DNA from: Marinicella sediminis
GTDB lineage: Bacteria > Pseudomonadota > Gammaproteobacteria > Xanthomonadales > Marinicellaceae
Direction of reading: 5' to 3'
DNA length: 64,000 nucleotides
Assembly (NCBI RefSeq): GCF_002000055.1
Contig: NZ_MVBD01000003.1
Span: 1-64,000 of the forward strand
The translations under genes and the position numbers were made by a program. The notes beneath the pieces are model-generated. The model made no database searches. It was not told the origin of the DNA and worked only from the letters and a program-made list of their open reading frames with translations. Positions 55,453 to 63,669 of this stretch are shown piece by piece. The first letter of the stretch is position 1, and every line of letters starts with the position of its first letter.

Positions 55453-56004
55453 ATGAAAGCACTGTTGAAACTGACCTCAATGTTACTGACCAGCCAGCTG
55501 GTGAATGCTGAGCCTTTTGGCAACCTGCATCAACTGGCGGGACATTGTTGGCAGGCTGATTTTCCCGATGGCAAAAAAACCGACACCCATTGTTTCAGTT
55601 TGCAGTATGGCGGAGCGTTCATCGTGGATAATCACGTGGTCTGTGGCCCCGGTGCAACGCCGTATCATGGCAGCACCTGGTACGCCAGGGACGCCGAAAC
55701 GGGTGGCATCAGTTACCATTATTACAATTCTCTGGGTATGGTCAGTAGCGGTTCAGTGGCCTTTGCCGGCGCACATTTGCTGTTTCCTGATGAAACATAC
55801 CAGCAAAACGGTCAAGCTGTGGTCTACAAAACCAGCTGGACCCTGGGTGAGCAGCATTACACCTCGGTGATGACCCAACAGGACGACAGCCATGAAGGTG
55901 GCTGGAAACCGGTTTGGGAGATGACTTTCAAACAAACCGATCTGGCAGATCAGCAACTGGTCTTACGCAACAGTCATCACCAATTGGCGTGCGCACAACC
56001 CTGA
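55453..56004 (+). CDS. Secreted hypothetical protein
   Basis: The protein has about 183 residues with signal peptide MKALLKLTSMLLTSQLVNA. The beta-rich mature domain with two to three Cys (GHCWQADFPDGK; THCFSLQYGG; HVVCGPGA) and WYARDAETGGISYHYYNSLG resembles lipocalin-like DUF1579 proteins, but I do not assign a family. It is immediately upstream of the lrgA-like gene. ATG 55453 gives the signal peptide; the ORF extends upstream to 55426. Confidence 0.65.
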   Translation: MKALLKLTSMLLTSQLVNAEPFGNLHQLAGHCWQADFPDGKKTDTHCFSLQYGGAFIVDNHVVCGPGATPYHGSTWYARDAETGGISYHYYNSLGMVSSGSVAFAGAHLLFPDETYQQNGQAVVYKTSWTLGEQHYTSVMTQQDDSHEGGWKPVWEMTFKQTDLADQQLVLRNSHHQLACAQP

Positions 56005-56006
56005 CC

Positions 56007-56366
56007 ATGAAACGCATCGCTGGTGTCTTGATCCTGATTGTTTACCATCAGCTCGGTGAATGGCTGGTGCGCCTGGCCGGCTGGACATTGCCTGGTGCGG
56101 TGGTCGGTATGTTGTTGTTTTTTTTGACCTTGCTGGCGCTTCGCAAACCGCCGGAAATGGTCACTGTCGGCGCTGATTTTCTGCTCCGACACCTGGCTTT
56201 GTTGTTTGTGCCTGCCGGGGTTGGGGTGGTGTTGCTGTTGGAGCTGATCCGTGATCAATGGCTGGCCATGTTGGTTTCACTGGTGATCAGTACGGTGTTG
56301 TCCATGCTGTTCACCGGTTGGTTGATGCAGCTGCTGATGCCAAAGGAACACACCCCGCATGATTAA
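56007..56366 (+). CDS. lrgA: CidA/LrgA-family holin-like protein
   Basis: The protein has about 119 residues with four membrane helices. ATG 56007 gives MKRIAGVLILIVYHQLGEWLV. LPGAVVGMLLFFLTLLAL and FVPAGVGVVLLLELI are family signatures. LrgA/CidA proteins act with LrgB in export of pyruvate or modulate murein hydrolase access. It overlaps lrgB by 8 bases. Confidence 0.85.
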   Translation: MKRIAGVLILIVYHQLGEWLVRLAGWTLPGAVVGMLLFFLTLLALRKPPEMVTVGADFLLRHLALLFVPAGVGVVLLLELIRDQWLAMLVSLVISTVLSMLFTGWLMQLLMPKEHTPHD

Positions 56367-57078
56367 CTGGCCTGCGGATACCCATCAATGGCTGCTGGCG
56401 GTTGCGGCGTTGGGCCTGACCCTGCTGGTGTTTTTCAGTGCCCGCTGGTTGTTCCGGCGCTGTGGTGAACAACCGCTGTTGCATCCGGTTTTAATTGCCA
56501 TGCTGGTGCTGATGGGTGTGTTGCTGATCACAGGAGTGTCTTATGAGGACTATTGGTTGGGTGGCCAATGGATTCATTTTTTTCTGGGGCCGGCCACCGT
56601 GGCGCTGGCCTGGCCGTTGTACCAGCACCTGTCGCTGGTCAGGAGCTTGCTGTGGCCGATCCTGATCTCGGTGTTGGCCGGTTTGTTGTTTGGATCGGTT
56701 TGTGTGGTGCTGCTGGCCGGTTGGCTGGGTGCCGATCAATTGGTGCAATGGTCATTGGCACCGCGCTCGGTGACCACGCCAGTGGCGATTGTGGTGGCTG
56801 AACAGATCGGCGGAATTCCGGCATTGACGGCAGGTTTTGTGATCATCACCGGGGTGGTGGGAGCGATGCTGGGTGGAGTGGTGTTTACCTATGCCGGCAT
56901 CCGGGATCAGCGGGTTAAGGGCATCGCCATGGGTGTCTCAGCCCATGGTGTGGGCACCGCCCGGGCGCTGCAGATCCATCCGGTGATGGGGGCGTTTTCT
57001 GGTCTGGCCATGGCTTTGTCGGCCTTGCTGATGGCCTTTGTGTTACCGCCCTGGTTACAATTACTGGGTATGTTGTAA
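56359..57078 (+). CDS. lrgB: LrgB/CidB-family membrane protein
   Basis: The 239-residue protein of the LrgB/YohK family is the partner of LrgA. LAPRSVTTPVAIVVAEQIGGIPALTAGFVIITGVVGAMLGG and GVSAHGVGTARALQIHP are clear signatures. About seven membrane helices are visible. It shares an operon with lrgA by overlap. Confidence 0.9.
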   Translation: MINWPADTHQWLLAVAALGLTLLVFFSARWLFRRCGEQPLLHPVLIAMLVLMGVLLITGVSYEDYWLGGQWIHFFLGPATVALAWPLYQHLSLVRSLLWPILISVLAGLLFGSVCVVLLAGWLGADQLVQWSLAPRSVTTPVAIVVAEQIGGIPALTAGFVIITGVVGAMLGGVVFTYAGIRDQRVKGIAMGVSAHGVGTARALQIHPVMGAFSGLAMALSALLMAFVLPPWLQLLGML

Positions 57079-57132
57079 GCTTTTCGTAGATTGCACTGGC
57101 CGGTCTGGTTCAATGGTGCTAGAATCGAATGA

Positions 57133-57390
57133 GAGCTAATTATCAGCTCGACTCGCCGACCCGGTTGGTTCAACTTTGTTGGCCGCTTCCGCTCCATGCT
57201 ATCGCGGCAGACCTCCATCCATGGAGGCCAATCATAGGGTCAGAACAGTCATGAAGCACATGCTGGTTTTTGCTGTGCAAAAGAAAGCTTGTGCGGATGA
57301 CGTCGTTCGCGCATCAATTAAAGCCATGATCGCCGTGGCCGCTTTCAATTTTGTTTGGAACAAAATTGAATGAAGTCCCAAGATCATTCC
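57133..57390 (+). repeat. Dispersed intergenic element, copy B
   Basis: A left block (ATCAGCTCGACTCGCCGACC...GGTTGGTTCAAC) and a right block (CGTGGCCGCTTTCAAT...TTGAATGAAGTCCCAAGATCATTCC) match the minus-strand copy at 16824-16957. The middle is about 120 bp longer here. The right end lies about 20 bases upstream of the DUF1624 gene, as copy A does for the zinc-ribbon gene. It fills most of the 333-bp gap 57079-57411, in which I see no convincing gene. Confidence 0.6.
57344..57370. other. 27-base perfect palindrome in copy B
   Basis: TTCAATTTTGTT and AACAAAATTGAA are perfect 12-bp arms around a TGG loop, inside the right block of the element. Copy A has the same hairpin with one mismatch and a slightly different loop. 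It is likely the conserved structural core. Confidence 0.6.
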
Positions 57391-57411
57391 TTATCATCAA
57401 AGGGGCCACTT

Positions 57412-58581
57412 ATGACAGACAGCCGCAACCGCATTCAGTCACTGGACATCCTTCGGGGGCTGGTGATCATCCTTATGGCCATCGACCATGTCCGCGATTT
57501 CTGGTCGGTGGAACCGTTTGCCCCTGAAGACCTCACGCAAACTTCACCAGAATATTTTTTCACCCGCTGGATCACCCATTTTTGTGCTCCGGTGTTTGTC
57601 TTTCTGGCCGGCACCTCGGCATTTCTGTACCAGCAGAAGATCAATGACAAAAAAGCCCTCAGCCAGTTTCTCCTTGTCCGTGGCCTGTGGCTGATCTTTA
57701 TCGAGGTGGTGGTCATCAATGCCAGCTGGACGTTGGGCTTTTTCTGGTTTGAATGGGGCTTTTTCCTGCAGGTGATCTGGGCCATCGGGGTGGCCATGTT
57801 GGCTTTGGCCGTACTGATCTGGCTGTCCGATGTGATGATTCTGCTGGTGGCCTTGTTGCTGATGTTTGGACATAACCTACTCAATTTCCTGACACCGGCT
57901 GACTTTGGTAACCTGGGTTGGTTGTGGAAGCTGTTGCACGACGGTGGCTGGCAGCCCTTGTCCGGCCCATGGGGGGTGTTTTTTGCCTATCCGATCCTGC
58001 CCTGGATCGGGGTGATCGCTGCTGGCTATGTGTTTGGCCGGGTGATGCTGCTGAGTCGCGAAGGGCGTTTTCGCTGGTTACTGTGGCTGGGAGCCGGCAG
58101 TGTGTTGTTGTTCATCGTCTTGCGCTGGACCAACTGGTACGGTGACACCGCGCCCTGGAGCAGCCAGGACAGTGCGCTTTATACCCTGATGTCCTTCATC
58201 AACACCCAGAAATACCCGCCATCGATGCTTTACCTGCTGATGACCCTGGGGCCGGCTTTTTGGTTGCTCCGGTGGTTTGAAGCCAGGGATCATCGCTGGT
58301 TTGATTTCCTTCGGGTGTTTGGCCGGGTGCCGTTTTTCTTCTATGTGCTGCACTTCATCGTCATTCACTTCACCTCGATGCTGTATTTCAAACTGGTGCA
58401 CGGTGAGTGGTTTGATCTGGCCAACACGCAAAACCCGCAGAACTGGCCGGAGTATTATCAACCCTCCCTGTGGCGTTTATACCTGGCCTGGGCGCTGACC
58501 GTGGTGTTTTTCTATTACCTGTGTCGTTGGTTCGACCGTTATAAATCCACCCACAAACAGTGGTGGCTAAAGTATTTGTGA
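57412..58581 (+). CDS. DUF1624-type membrane acyltransferase
   Basis: The protein has about 389 residues with roughly ten membrane helices. The opening IQSLDILRGLVIILMAIDHVRDFWSVE and FFTRWITHFCAPVFVFLAGTSAFLY match the heparan-alpha-glucosaminide N-acetyltransferase-like/DUF1624 family, which may acylate surface sugars. AAAGGGG precedes ATG 57412. The dispersed element copy B ends about 20 bases upstream. Confidence 0.85.
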   Translation: MTDSRNRIQSLDILRGLVIILMAIDHVRDFWSVEPFAPEDLTQTSPEYFFTRWITHFCAPVFVFLAGTSAFLYQQKINDKKALSQFLLVRGLWLIFIEVVVINASWTLGFFWFEWGFFLQVIWAIGVAMLALAVLIWLSDVMILLVALLLMFGHNLLNFLTPADFGNLGWLWKLLHDGGWQPLSGPWGVFFAYPILPWIGVIAAGYVFGRVMLLSREGRFRWLLWLGAGSVLLFIVLRWTNWYGDTAPWSSQDSALYTLMSFINTQKYPPSMLYLLMTLGPAFWLLRWFEARDHRWFDFLRVFGRVPFFFYVLHFIVIHFTSMLYFKLVHGEWFDLANTQNPQNWPEYYQPSLWRLYLAWALTVVFFYYLCRWFDRYKSTHKQWWLKYL

Positions 58582-58586
58582 AGTTT

Positions 58587-59633
58587 ATGAAAATTTTTTA
58601 TGTAGTCAATTTTATTGTAACAACGATGTTTATACTTTCTGGTTGTTCAAATGTGCAAAGTTCAGTTGATAAGGACTTTAGTTTGGAAAAATCAAGAGAA
58701 ATGAACCAAATTGGACATGAATATTCTGAACGAAGTTTGCATATAAATGCATTGGATGCATATGAAGCTGCGATTAAATTTGATCCATCAAATGCCTATG
58801 CGTGGTACAACAAAGGGCATGCTTTGGACAATTTGGGCGAGTATAAAAAAGCATTACATGCTTATGAAAAAGCAATTAAATTAAGTGGTCAAAACAAAGA
58901 AATAATCAACAGATCATTAACAAGTAAATGTAACACGTTAATGAAATTAAAATGGTATACATCGGCTTTAAGAACATGCAACGAAGCTCTGGATATTGAT
59001 CCATCATCAGTTGAATCAAATTACAATAAAGCAGTGGTTCTGTATTTGATGAATAAAAAAACAGAGTCTTTAAGTGTTCACAAAACAGTTACATCTCTTG
59101 ATTCAAACTATCTGAATTCATGGTTATCTCTGGCAACTTTGTATGAGGAATTTGATGATGAGTCAGGTGCTTATGAGGCATACAGAAAAGTAAGTGAATT
59201 AGATCCATTAAACAGCAAAGCCTGGTACTATCAGGTTGTCTACCTTTTCGAGAAGAATAAACTCAAAGAATCCATTCCACCAATTGATAATTTTGTTAAA
59301 TTGAGACCAGGTTCGTTTGAAGGTTGGTTTATCAGGGGGCTTGTTTTTCACAAACTAAAGCAAAAACAAGAAGCATTGTTTTCTCTTGAGAAAGCATATT
59401 CGATCAGCAATAGAAACCATAATTTGATTGAATTATTGGGTTCATATTACCTTGAAATGGAGGCTTTTGAAAAAGCTTGGAAATTGGCAGATGACACAAT
59501 ACAACTTTACCCAGAAAACCACACCATCCTGTCAATTAAATACCATTATCACTTGAAAAATGATGAGCATGAAAAAGCTCAGCAGATAATGAATAAAATA
59601 AATCTAATTGAAAGTCGTCAAGCCAACAAATAA
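58587..59633 (+). CDS. AT-rich TPR lipoprotein
   Basis: The protein has about 348 residues from ATG 58587, 5 bases past the preceding stop. The lipobox is LSGC-S. It has at least seven TPR units (AYAWYNKGHALDNLGEYKKALHAYEKA; SYYLEMEAFEKAWKLADD). Base composition and codon choice (many AAA, AAT, ATA codons) are much more AT-rich than both neighbours, so recent transfer is likely. It is presumably membrane-anchored and periplasmic; the function is unknown. Confidence 0.8.
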   Translation: MKIFYVVNFIVTTMFILSGCSNVQSSVDKDFSLEKSREMNQIGHEYSERSLHINALDAYEAAIKFDPSNAYAWYNKGHALDNLGEYKKALHAYEKAIKLSGQNKEIINRSLTSKCNTLMKLKWYTSALRTCNEALDIDPSSVESNYNKAVVLYLMNKKTESLSVHKTVTSLDSNYLNSWLSLATLYEEFDDESGAYEAYRKVSELDPLNSKAWYYQVVYLFEKNKLKESIPPIDNFVKLRPGSFEGWFIRGLVFHKLKQKQEALFSLEKAYSISNRNHNLIELLGSYYLEMEAFEKAWKLADDTIQLYPENHTILSIKYHYHLKNDEHEKAQQIMNKINLIESRQANK

Positions 59634-59669
59634 CTGTTGTTGATCATTCGAATAATCGATTTTCTGTTC

Positions 59670-60731
59670 TTAACCGACCGACTGATGCGTGATCGGGGTG
59701 GCCAGGGACAGGCCGTGTTCGGTTTGTAAATCGAAGGCGGCGCGGTTGATGGCAAAGCGGGCTTGTTTGATGCGGTAGACCGATTCGACACGGTAGTTCA
59801 TGCGCCACTGAATGGCATGGTCACCGGGGTTGACCAGCACCAGGCGCGGGGTTTTTTCCGGGTCCAGGTGTTTTTCCAGTTCGCAGGCGCGTGTCCAGAC
59901 CGCCTGGATGAAGCTTTCTACCTGCTCAGACGGGGTGTCATAGCCAATGTTGAATTCCACGTAGTCGTTCCAAAAAGCACTGTCAGTTCGGTTCAATACT
60001 TCCACGGGGACCGCCCTGAGCTTGTTGTTGGCGACGATGATGTTGTGTTTTTGGATCACATCGTGAAATGTGGTTTCGGTCAGTGACATGCGGCGCACAA
60101 CGGCAAGGATGCCCATCGATGGAATGCGGCACACCACGCCGGGGGCAATTTCGCCCTGGTGTAACATGATCAGGCCGCTGACCGCATCATGGGCCCAGGC
60201 TTCTTTGGTGCCAAACAGGATCACCAAAATGCCACCAATCACTCCAGTGGCCTGTAACCAGGAAGTCACTTGCCAGATGTTGATCAGCAACAACAAGGAA
60301 ACCGCGATGGTGATCAGCAGGATGATGATGTAGCCCATTTCTGACTGATAGGTGCGGGTCTTGCTTTCTTTGCCTTCAATGGTGCGTTGTTTGCCGTATT
60401 TCCGGATGGTCCACGAATGGGAGAACTGGGTGAACAAGTAACCGAGTAGCAGCACCAGACCGGTTTGCGAGATGCGTTTGAAAAATTCAGTGTGCCCGGT
60501 CTGATCACTGAAGTAATAATTCCATAACCAGTCAAACAGGTATATGGACAGCAAAACAACATTGATCAGGCGCAGTTTCCGGCTGCGTTTTTTGTCCTGT
60601 TCCGGAGAACCTGAGGGTACCACCTGGCGAAACAAAAAGCCGGCAATGATGAACAAACTGATGTTCAACACCACAGCCGTCTTACCAAACACCGAGAGGG
60701 TCAGAAAATAGGCTGTGATGGAGGTGATCAT
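59670..60731 (-). CDS. MscS-family mechanosensitive channel-like protein
   Basis: The 353-residue protein has four N-terminal membrane helices and then an MscS-like pore and beta domain (ATGVIGGILVILFGTKEAWAHDAVSGLIMLHQGEIAPGVVC; VEVLNRTDSAFWNDYVEF). The Gly-rich pore helix is partly conserved. It overlaps the next gene upstream by 4 bases (ATGA), so the pair is co-translated. Other members act as osmotic safety valves in the inner membrane. Confidence 0.78.
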   Translation of the reverse strand: MITSITAYFLTLSVFGKTAVVLNISLFIIAGFLFRQVVPSGSPEQDKKRSRKLRLINVVLLSIYLFDWLWNYYFSDQTGHTEFFKRISQTGLVLLLGYLFTQFSHSWTIRKYGKQRTIEGKESKTRTYQSEMGYIIILLITIAVSLLLLINIWQVTSWLQATGVIGGILVILFGTKEAWAHDAVSGLIMLHQGEIAPGVVCRIPSMGILAVVRRMSLTETTFHDVIQKHNIIVANNKLRAVPVEVLNRTDSAFWNDYVEFNIGYDTPSEQVESFIQAVWTRACELEKHLDPEKTPRLVLVNPGDHAIQWRMNYRVESVYRIKQARFAINRAAFDLQTEHGLSLATPITHQSVG

Positions 60732-61813
60732 GAGGCGTTCAGGTTGATGTTGTGACCAGCCAATTCGGCAAACAGTTCGTCAAACCACTGACGGTTCTGC
60801 CCGATGATTTCAGGTGGTATTACCCCTTTGGGCAAGTCATCATGCGCCAGCATCAATCGCACGCCGGCGGCACAGGTGAAACCAGTGGTGCGGGCCATCG
60901 ATGAAATGTTGTTGGTGTGATCATAATGATCAATCAACTGAAACCGCTCACTGATCGGTTGGCCATCCAATGTCCCCGAAGCGGTGATCTCCATCACCGT
61001 CAGGTCCGGTTCGTTGTCAGCGAACTGCCATTGTTCCAGCAACACTTTGGCGGTGGCATCACGGTGTTTGTCTTTGAAGAAACCGGCATCAAGCAGTTGT
61101 TGAATGAAGCCGGCGTGGCCGTTGTAGCGCACTGTTTTTTCAGCCATGGTGGGGATGTCCACGGTTTGCAGCAGCGAGCGCAGGCCGTCGGTGTTGAAGG
61201 CTTCCATGTGGCCCACACCTTTGAAATACAGGGTTTCGATTTCACTCATTGCTGGCAGCACAATGTCTTTGCCGTCGCGACGCATGCGGGCCGGGCGGGT
61301 GTATTCTTCGATCACGTCCAGCGGTGCAAACGGGGCTTTGTATTCAAATGGTTTGAGTCGTTCTACTGGCACGCCGCCCACTTTACAGGCGAATTCATCG
61401 ACCTGATCAAAGCGTTCAATGAAATGACCGGCGTATAAATTGGAAATACCCGGAGCCAGGCCGAAATCGACCAGTGCGGTGACGCCTTGTTCTTTGGCCA
61501 ATTGATCCAGCGCCAGGGCGTCTTCGGCAAAAAAAGAAATGTCGACGATGTTTTTGCCCAGTTTCAGCAGCGCTTGCAGGCGGTCAAAGCCGAGCAGGCT
61601 GGGCAGCGCGCCCACCACCACATCAAACGGTTCAACCAGTTCGGCCAAAGCCTGATCATCACAGGCATCGGTGGTCACCAATTGGCAGGATGTACTCAGC
61701 CAACCCAGGTGGTCGGTGCTGATGTCGGAAAGGGTGACCTCGTGATCCACACTGAGGTTTTTGGCAATGGCTGCGCCGATGCGCCCGCCACCAAGGACCA
61801 AAACTTTTTTCAT
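60728..61813 (-). CDS. Saccharopine dehydrogenase-like NAD(P)-binding protein
   Basis: The 361-residue protein has an N-terminal Rossmann motif (KKVLVLGGGRIGAAIAKNL), then GALPSLLGFDRLQALLKLGKNIVDISFF and DFGLAPGISNLYAG, typical of the LYS9-like saccharopine dehydrogenase family. The C-terminal half (FKGVGHMEAFNTDGLRSLLQTV) is also typical. It may act in lysine breakdown or on an unknown carboxylate. It starts 1 base after the pgpA stop. Confidence 0.85.
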   Translation of the reverse strand: MKKVLVLGGGRIGAAIAKNLSVDHEVTLSDISTDHLGWLSTSCQLVTTDACDDQALAELVEPFDVVVGALPSLLGFDRLQALLKLGKNIVDISFFAEDALALDQLAKEQGVTALVDFGLAPGISNLYAGHFIERFDQVDEFACKVGGVPVERLKPFEYKAPFAPLDVIEEYTRPARMRRDGKDIVLPAMSEIETLYFKGVGHMEAFNTDGLRSLLQTVDIPTMAEKTVRYNGHAGFIQQLLDAGFFKDKHRDATAKVLLEQWQFADNEPDLTVMEITASGTLDGQPISERFQLIDHYDHTNNISSMARTTGFTCAAGVRLMLAHDDLPKGVIPPEIIGQNRQWFDELFAELAGHNINLNAS

Positions 61814-62302
61814 TTAGATAGATCTCATGGTTAACATTAATAACAACCAGGCATACAGGCCGGCAATCACATCATCGATCATGATACCAAAGCCACCGCC
61901 AACGTGCTGATCAAGCCATTTTATCGGAAATGGCTTGATGATATCAAAAAACCTGAACAGCACGAATCCAGCCAGCACCCACTCCCAGGTCACCGGCACC
62001 AGCCACAAGGTCAGCCACAGGCCGACAAATTCATCCCAGACGATACCGCCGTGGTCATGCACCCCCAAATCACGGCTGGCTTTGTCGCACAGGTAAATGC
62101 CGAGCACAAAGGCCAGCACCACAACAGCCAGATACAGCCAGTGGTTCAATGGGGTCAGCAGCAGGTACAGTGGGATGGCGGCCAGCGTACCGAAGGTCCC
62201 GGGCGCCTTGGGGGCCAGGCCGCTGCCAAAGCCAAAGGCCAGCAGGCCAGCCGGGGTTTGCAGGGCCACCTGGCGGGTTGTCATGGGATTATTCATGGGC
62301 AA
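61814..62302 (-). CDS. pgpA: Phosphatidylglycerophosphatase A
   Basis: This removes phosphate from phosphatidylglycerophosphate in phospholipid synthesis. The protein has about 162 residues and four membrane helices. FGSGLAPKAPGTFGTLAAIPLYLLL, GVHDHGGIVWDEFVG and GGGFGIMIDDVIAGLYA hold the conserved catalytic acids. Starts at 62302, 62296 and 62284 are possible; the first two overlap the end of thiL, and none has a clear ribosome site. Confidence 0.93.
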   Translation of the reverse strand: MPMNNPMTTRQVALQTPAGLLAFGFGSGLAPKAPGTFGTLAAIPLYLLLTPLNHWLYLAVVVLAFVLGIYLCDKASRDLGVHDHGGIVWDEFVGLWLTLWLVPVTWEWVLAGFVLFRFFDIIKPFPIKWLDQHVGGGFGIMIDDVIAGLYAWLLLMLTMRSI

Positions 62303-63131
62303 AATGCTGATAACCGGTCAATCCGGTGTGGATGGGTTTTTGGTGATGGGTCACGGTGATTCCGCGGTCTTCAGTCAAGCGACCAATGACCTGACAATCC
62401 GCCGGCAGTCGGTGTTGATCACAGGCTTTGATGGTGAAGCAAAGCTGATAATCATCTCCGCCAGCCAGCACATGCGTGATCCAGTCGTCACTGGTTTGAA
62501 TCACCGGTTTGATGGGAATGCGTTCCAGTTCAATGGTTGCACCGACTCCACTTTGTTCACAGATGTGGCCCAGGTCTGCCAGCAAACCATCAGACACATC
62601 GATCATGGCGGTGGCCATTGTTTTGATGCTGGCGGCCAGTTCCAGTCGCGGTTGTGGGGTATGCAGTTGTGCCAGACAGGCGTCGTCGGCTTTGGGATGA
62701 TGCAAGGCGAATGCCGCCGATCCCAGCTGACCACTGACCACAACAGCTTCACCGGCACTGGCCGTGTCCCTTCTGACTGGTTGCTCGCAGTCACCCAGCA
62801 CGGTGACGCCAATACTCAGCGGGCCACGGGTGGTGTCACCTCCGATCAATTGGACATCGTACTGGTTGAGCAACTGGCTGAAACCCTGGACAAATGCTTT
62901 GATCCAAGATTCGTTAACCGCAGGTAACGTCAGGTTGAGTAGTACCCATTTGGGCTGGGCACCCATCGCAGCCATGTCACTGAAATTGACGGCCAATGAT
63001 TTGTGACCTATGGTTGAGGCCGGGTCATCTGGTTTGAAATGGACCCCACTGACCAGGGTGTCGGTAGCAATCACCCAATGCCGGTTTGCAGCAGGTTTGA
63101 GGATGGCAGCGTCATCGCCAATGCCCAGCAC
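62289..63131 (-). CDS. thiL: Thiamine-monophosphate kinase
   Basis: This phosphorylates thiamine monophosphate to the coenzyme. LGIGDDAAIL, ATDTLVSGVHF, AVNFSDMAAMGAQP, QLIGGDTTRG and MIDVSDGLLADLGH are the family motifs. The listed GTG start at 63131 lacks the usual first 20 residues. The same frame continues upstream as EFELIQYLQSQ, a typical ThiL N-terminus, to about 63194, where the only candidate initiators are ATC (63194) or CTG (63179), overlapping the nusB stop. So the protein probably starts near 63194, with a non-canonical codon or a sequence indel. Confidence 0.9.
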   Translation of the reverse strand: MLGIGDDAAILKPAANRHWVIATDTLVSGVHFKPDDPASTIGHKSLAVNFSDMAAMGAQPKWVLLNLTLPAVNESWIKAFVQGFSQLLNQYDVQLIGGDTTRGPLSIGVTVLGDCEQPVRRDTASAGEAVVVSGQLGSAAFALHHPKADDACLAQLHTPQPRLELAASIKTMATAMIDVSDGLLADLGHICEQSGVGATIELERIPIKPVIQTSDDWITHVLAGGDDYQLCFTIKACDQHRLPADCQVIGRLTEDRGITVTHHQKPIHTGLTGYQHFAHE

Positions 63132-63175
63132 CGTGTCTTTGTTGGTGCTGGTACATTGTGACTGGAGGTATTGAA

Positions 63176-63649
63176 TCAGTTCGAATTCTTTGATGCGGCA
63201 CCCATTTCAATCGATCGGGTGGCTGCTGCCACTTTGGTCAGTACGCCGTTGACGAAGGTGTGACCGCCTTCGGCACCAAATTCAGTGGCCATCAGAATGG
63301 CCTCATTGATCACCACTTTAAACGGGGTCTCCGGGTGTTTGAGCAGTTCATATGTGGCCATGGTCAACACGGCATACTCGACGGCACCCAAAGCGGATTT
63401 TTCCCGCCCCAGATGGGGGTCTATGTATGATTCGACTTCTGCTCGATTGGCTTCAATGTAACGCAATGCGGCTTTGAAAAACTCGGTGTCTACTTTGTTG
63501 AAATCCTGCTCTTCAAGGAATTGTTCGATCACCACGCGGGCCGTCATGTCGTTGTAATGCATCTGATACAGCGCCTGTACCAGTCGCTTGCGGGCACGGT
63601 GTTTACGTGCCAATGGCTCAGGGAGTCGTTTGTGTTTTTTGTTGACCAT
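63176..63649 (-). CDS. nusB: Transcription antitermination protein NusB
   Basis: The protein has about 157 residues from ATG 63649 (AGGAAC upstream). RKHRARKRLVQALYQMHYND is the RNA-binding helix, and SALGAVEYAVLTMATYELLKHPETPFKVVINEAILMATEFGAEGGHTFVNGVL the fold signature. It joins NusE for rRNA antitermination. It overlaps the thiL frame at its 3' end. Confidence 0.95.
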   Translation of the reverse strand: MVNKKHKRLPEPLARKHRARKRLVQALYQMHYNDMTARVVIEQFLEEQDFNKVDTEFFKAALRYIEANRAEVESYIDPHLGREKSALGAVEYAVLTMATYELLKHPETPFKVVINEAILMATEFGAEGGHTFVNGVLTKVAAATRSIEMGAASKNSN

Positions 63650-63669
63650 GTTTGTTCCTGCTGCCTGGT

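Noticed and set aside
57176-57373. Small ORF of 65 codons in the gap before the acyltransferase
   Set aside because: It falls within the dispersed element; the equivalent frame is not kept in copy A and no ribosome site is visible.
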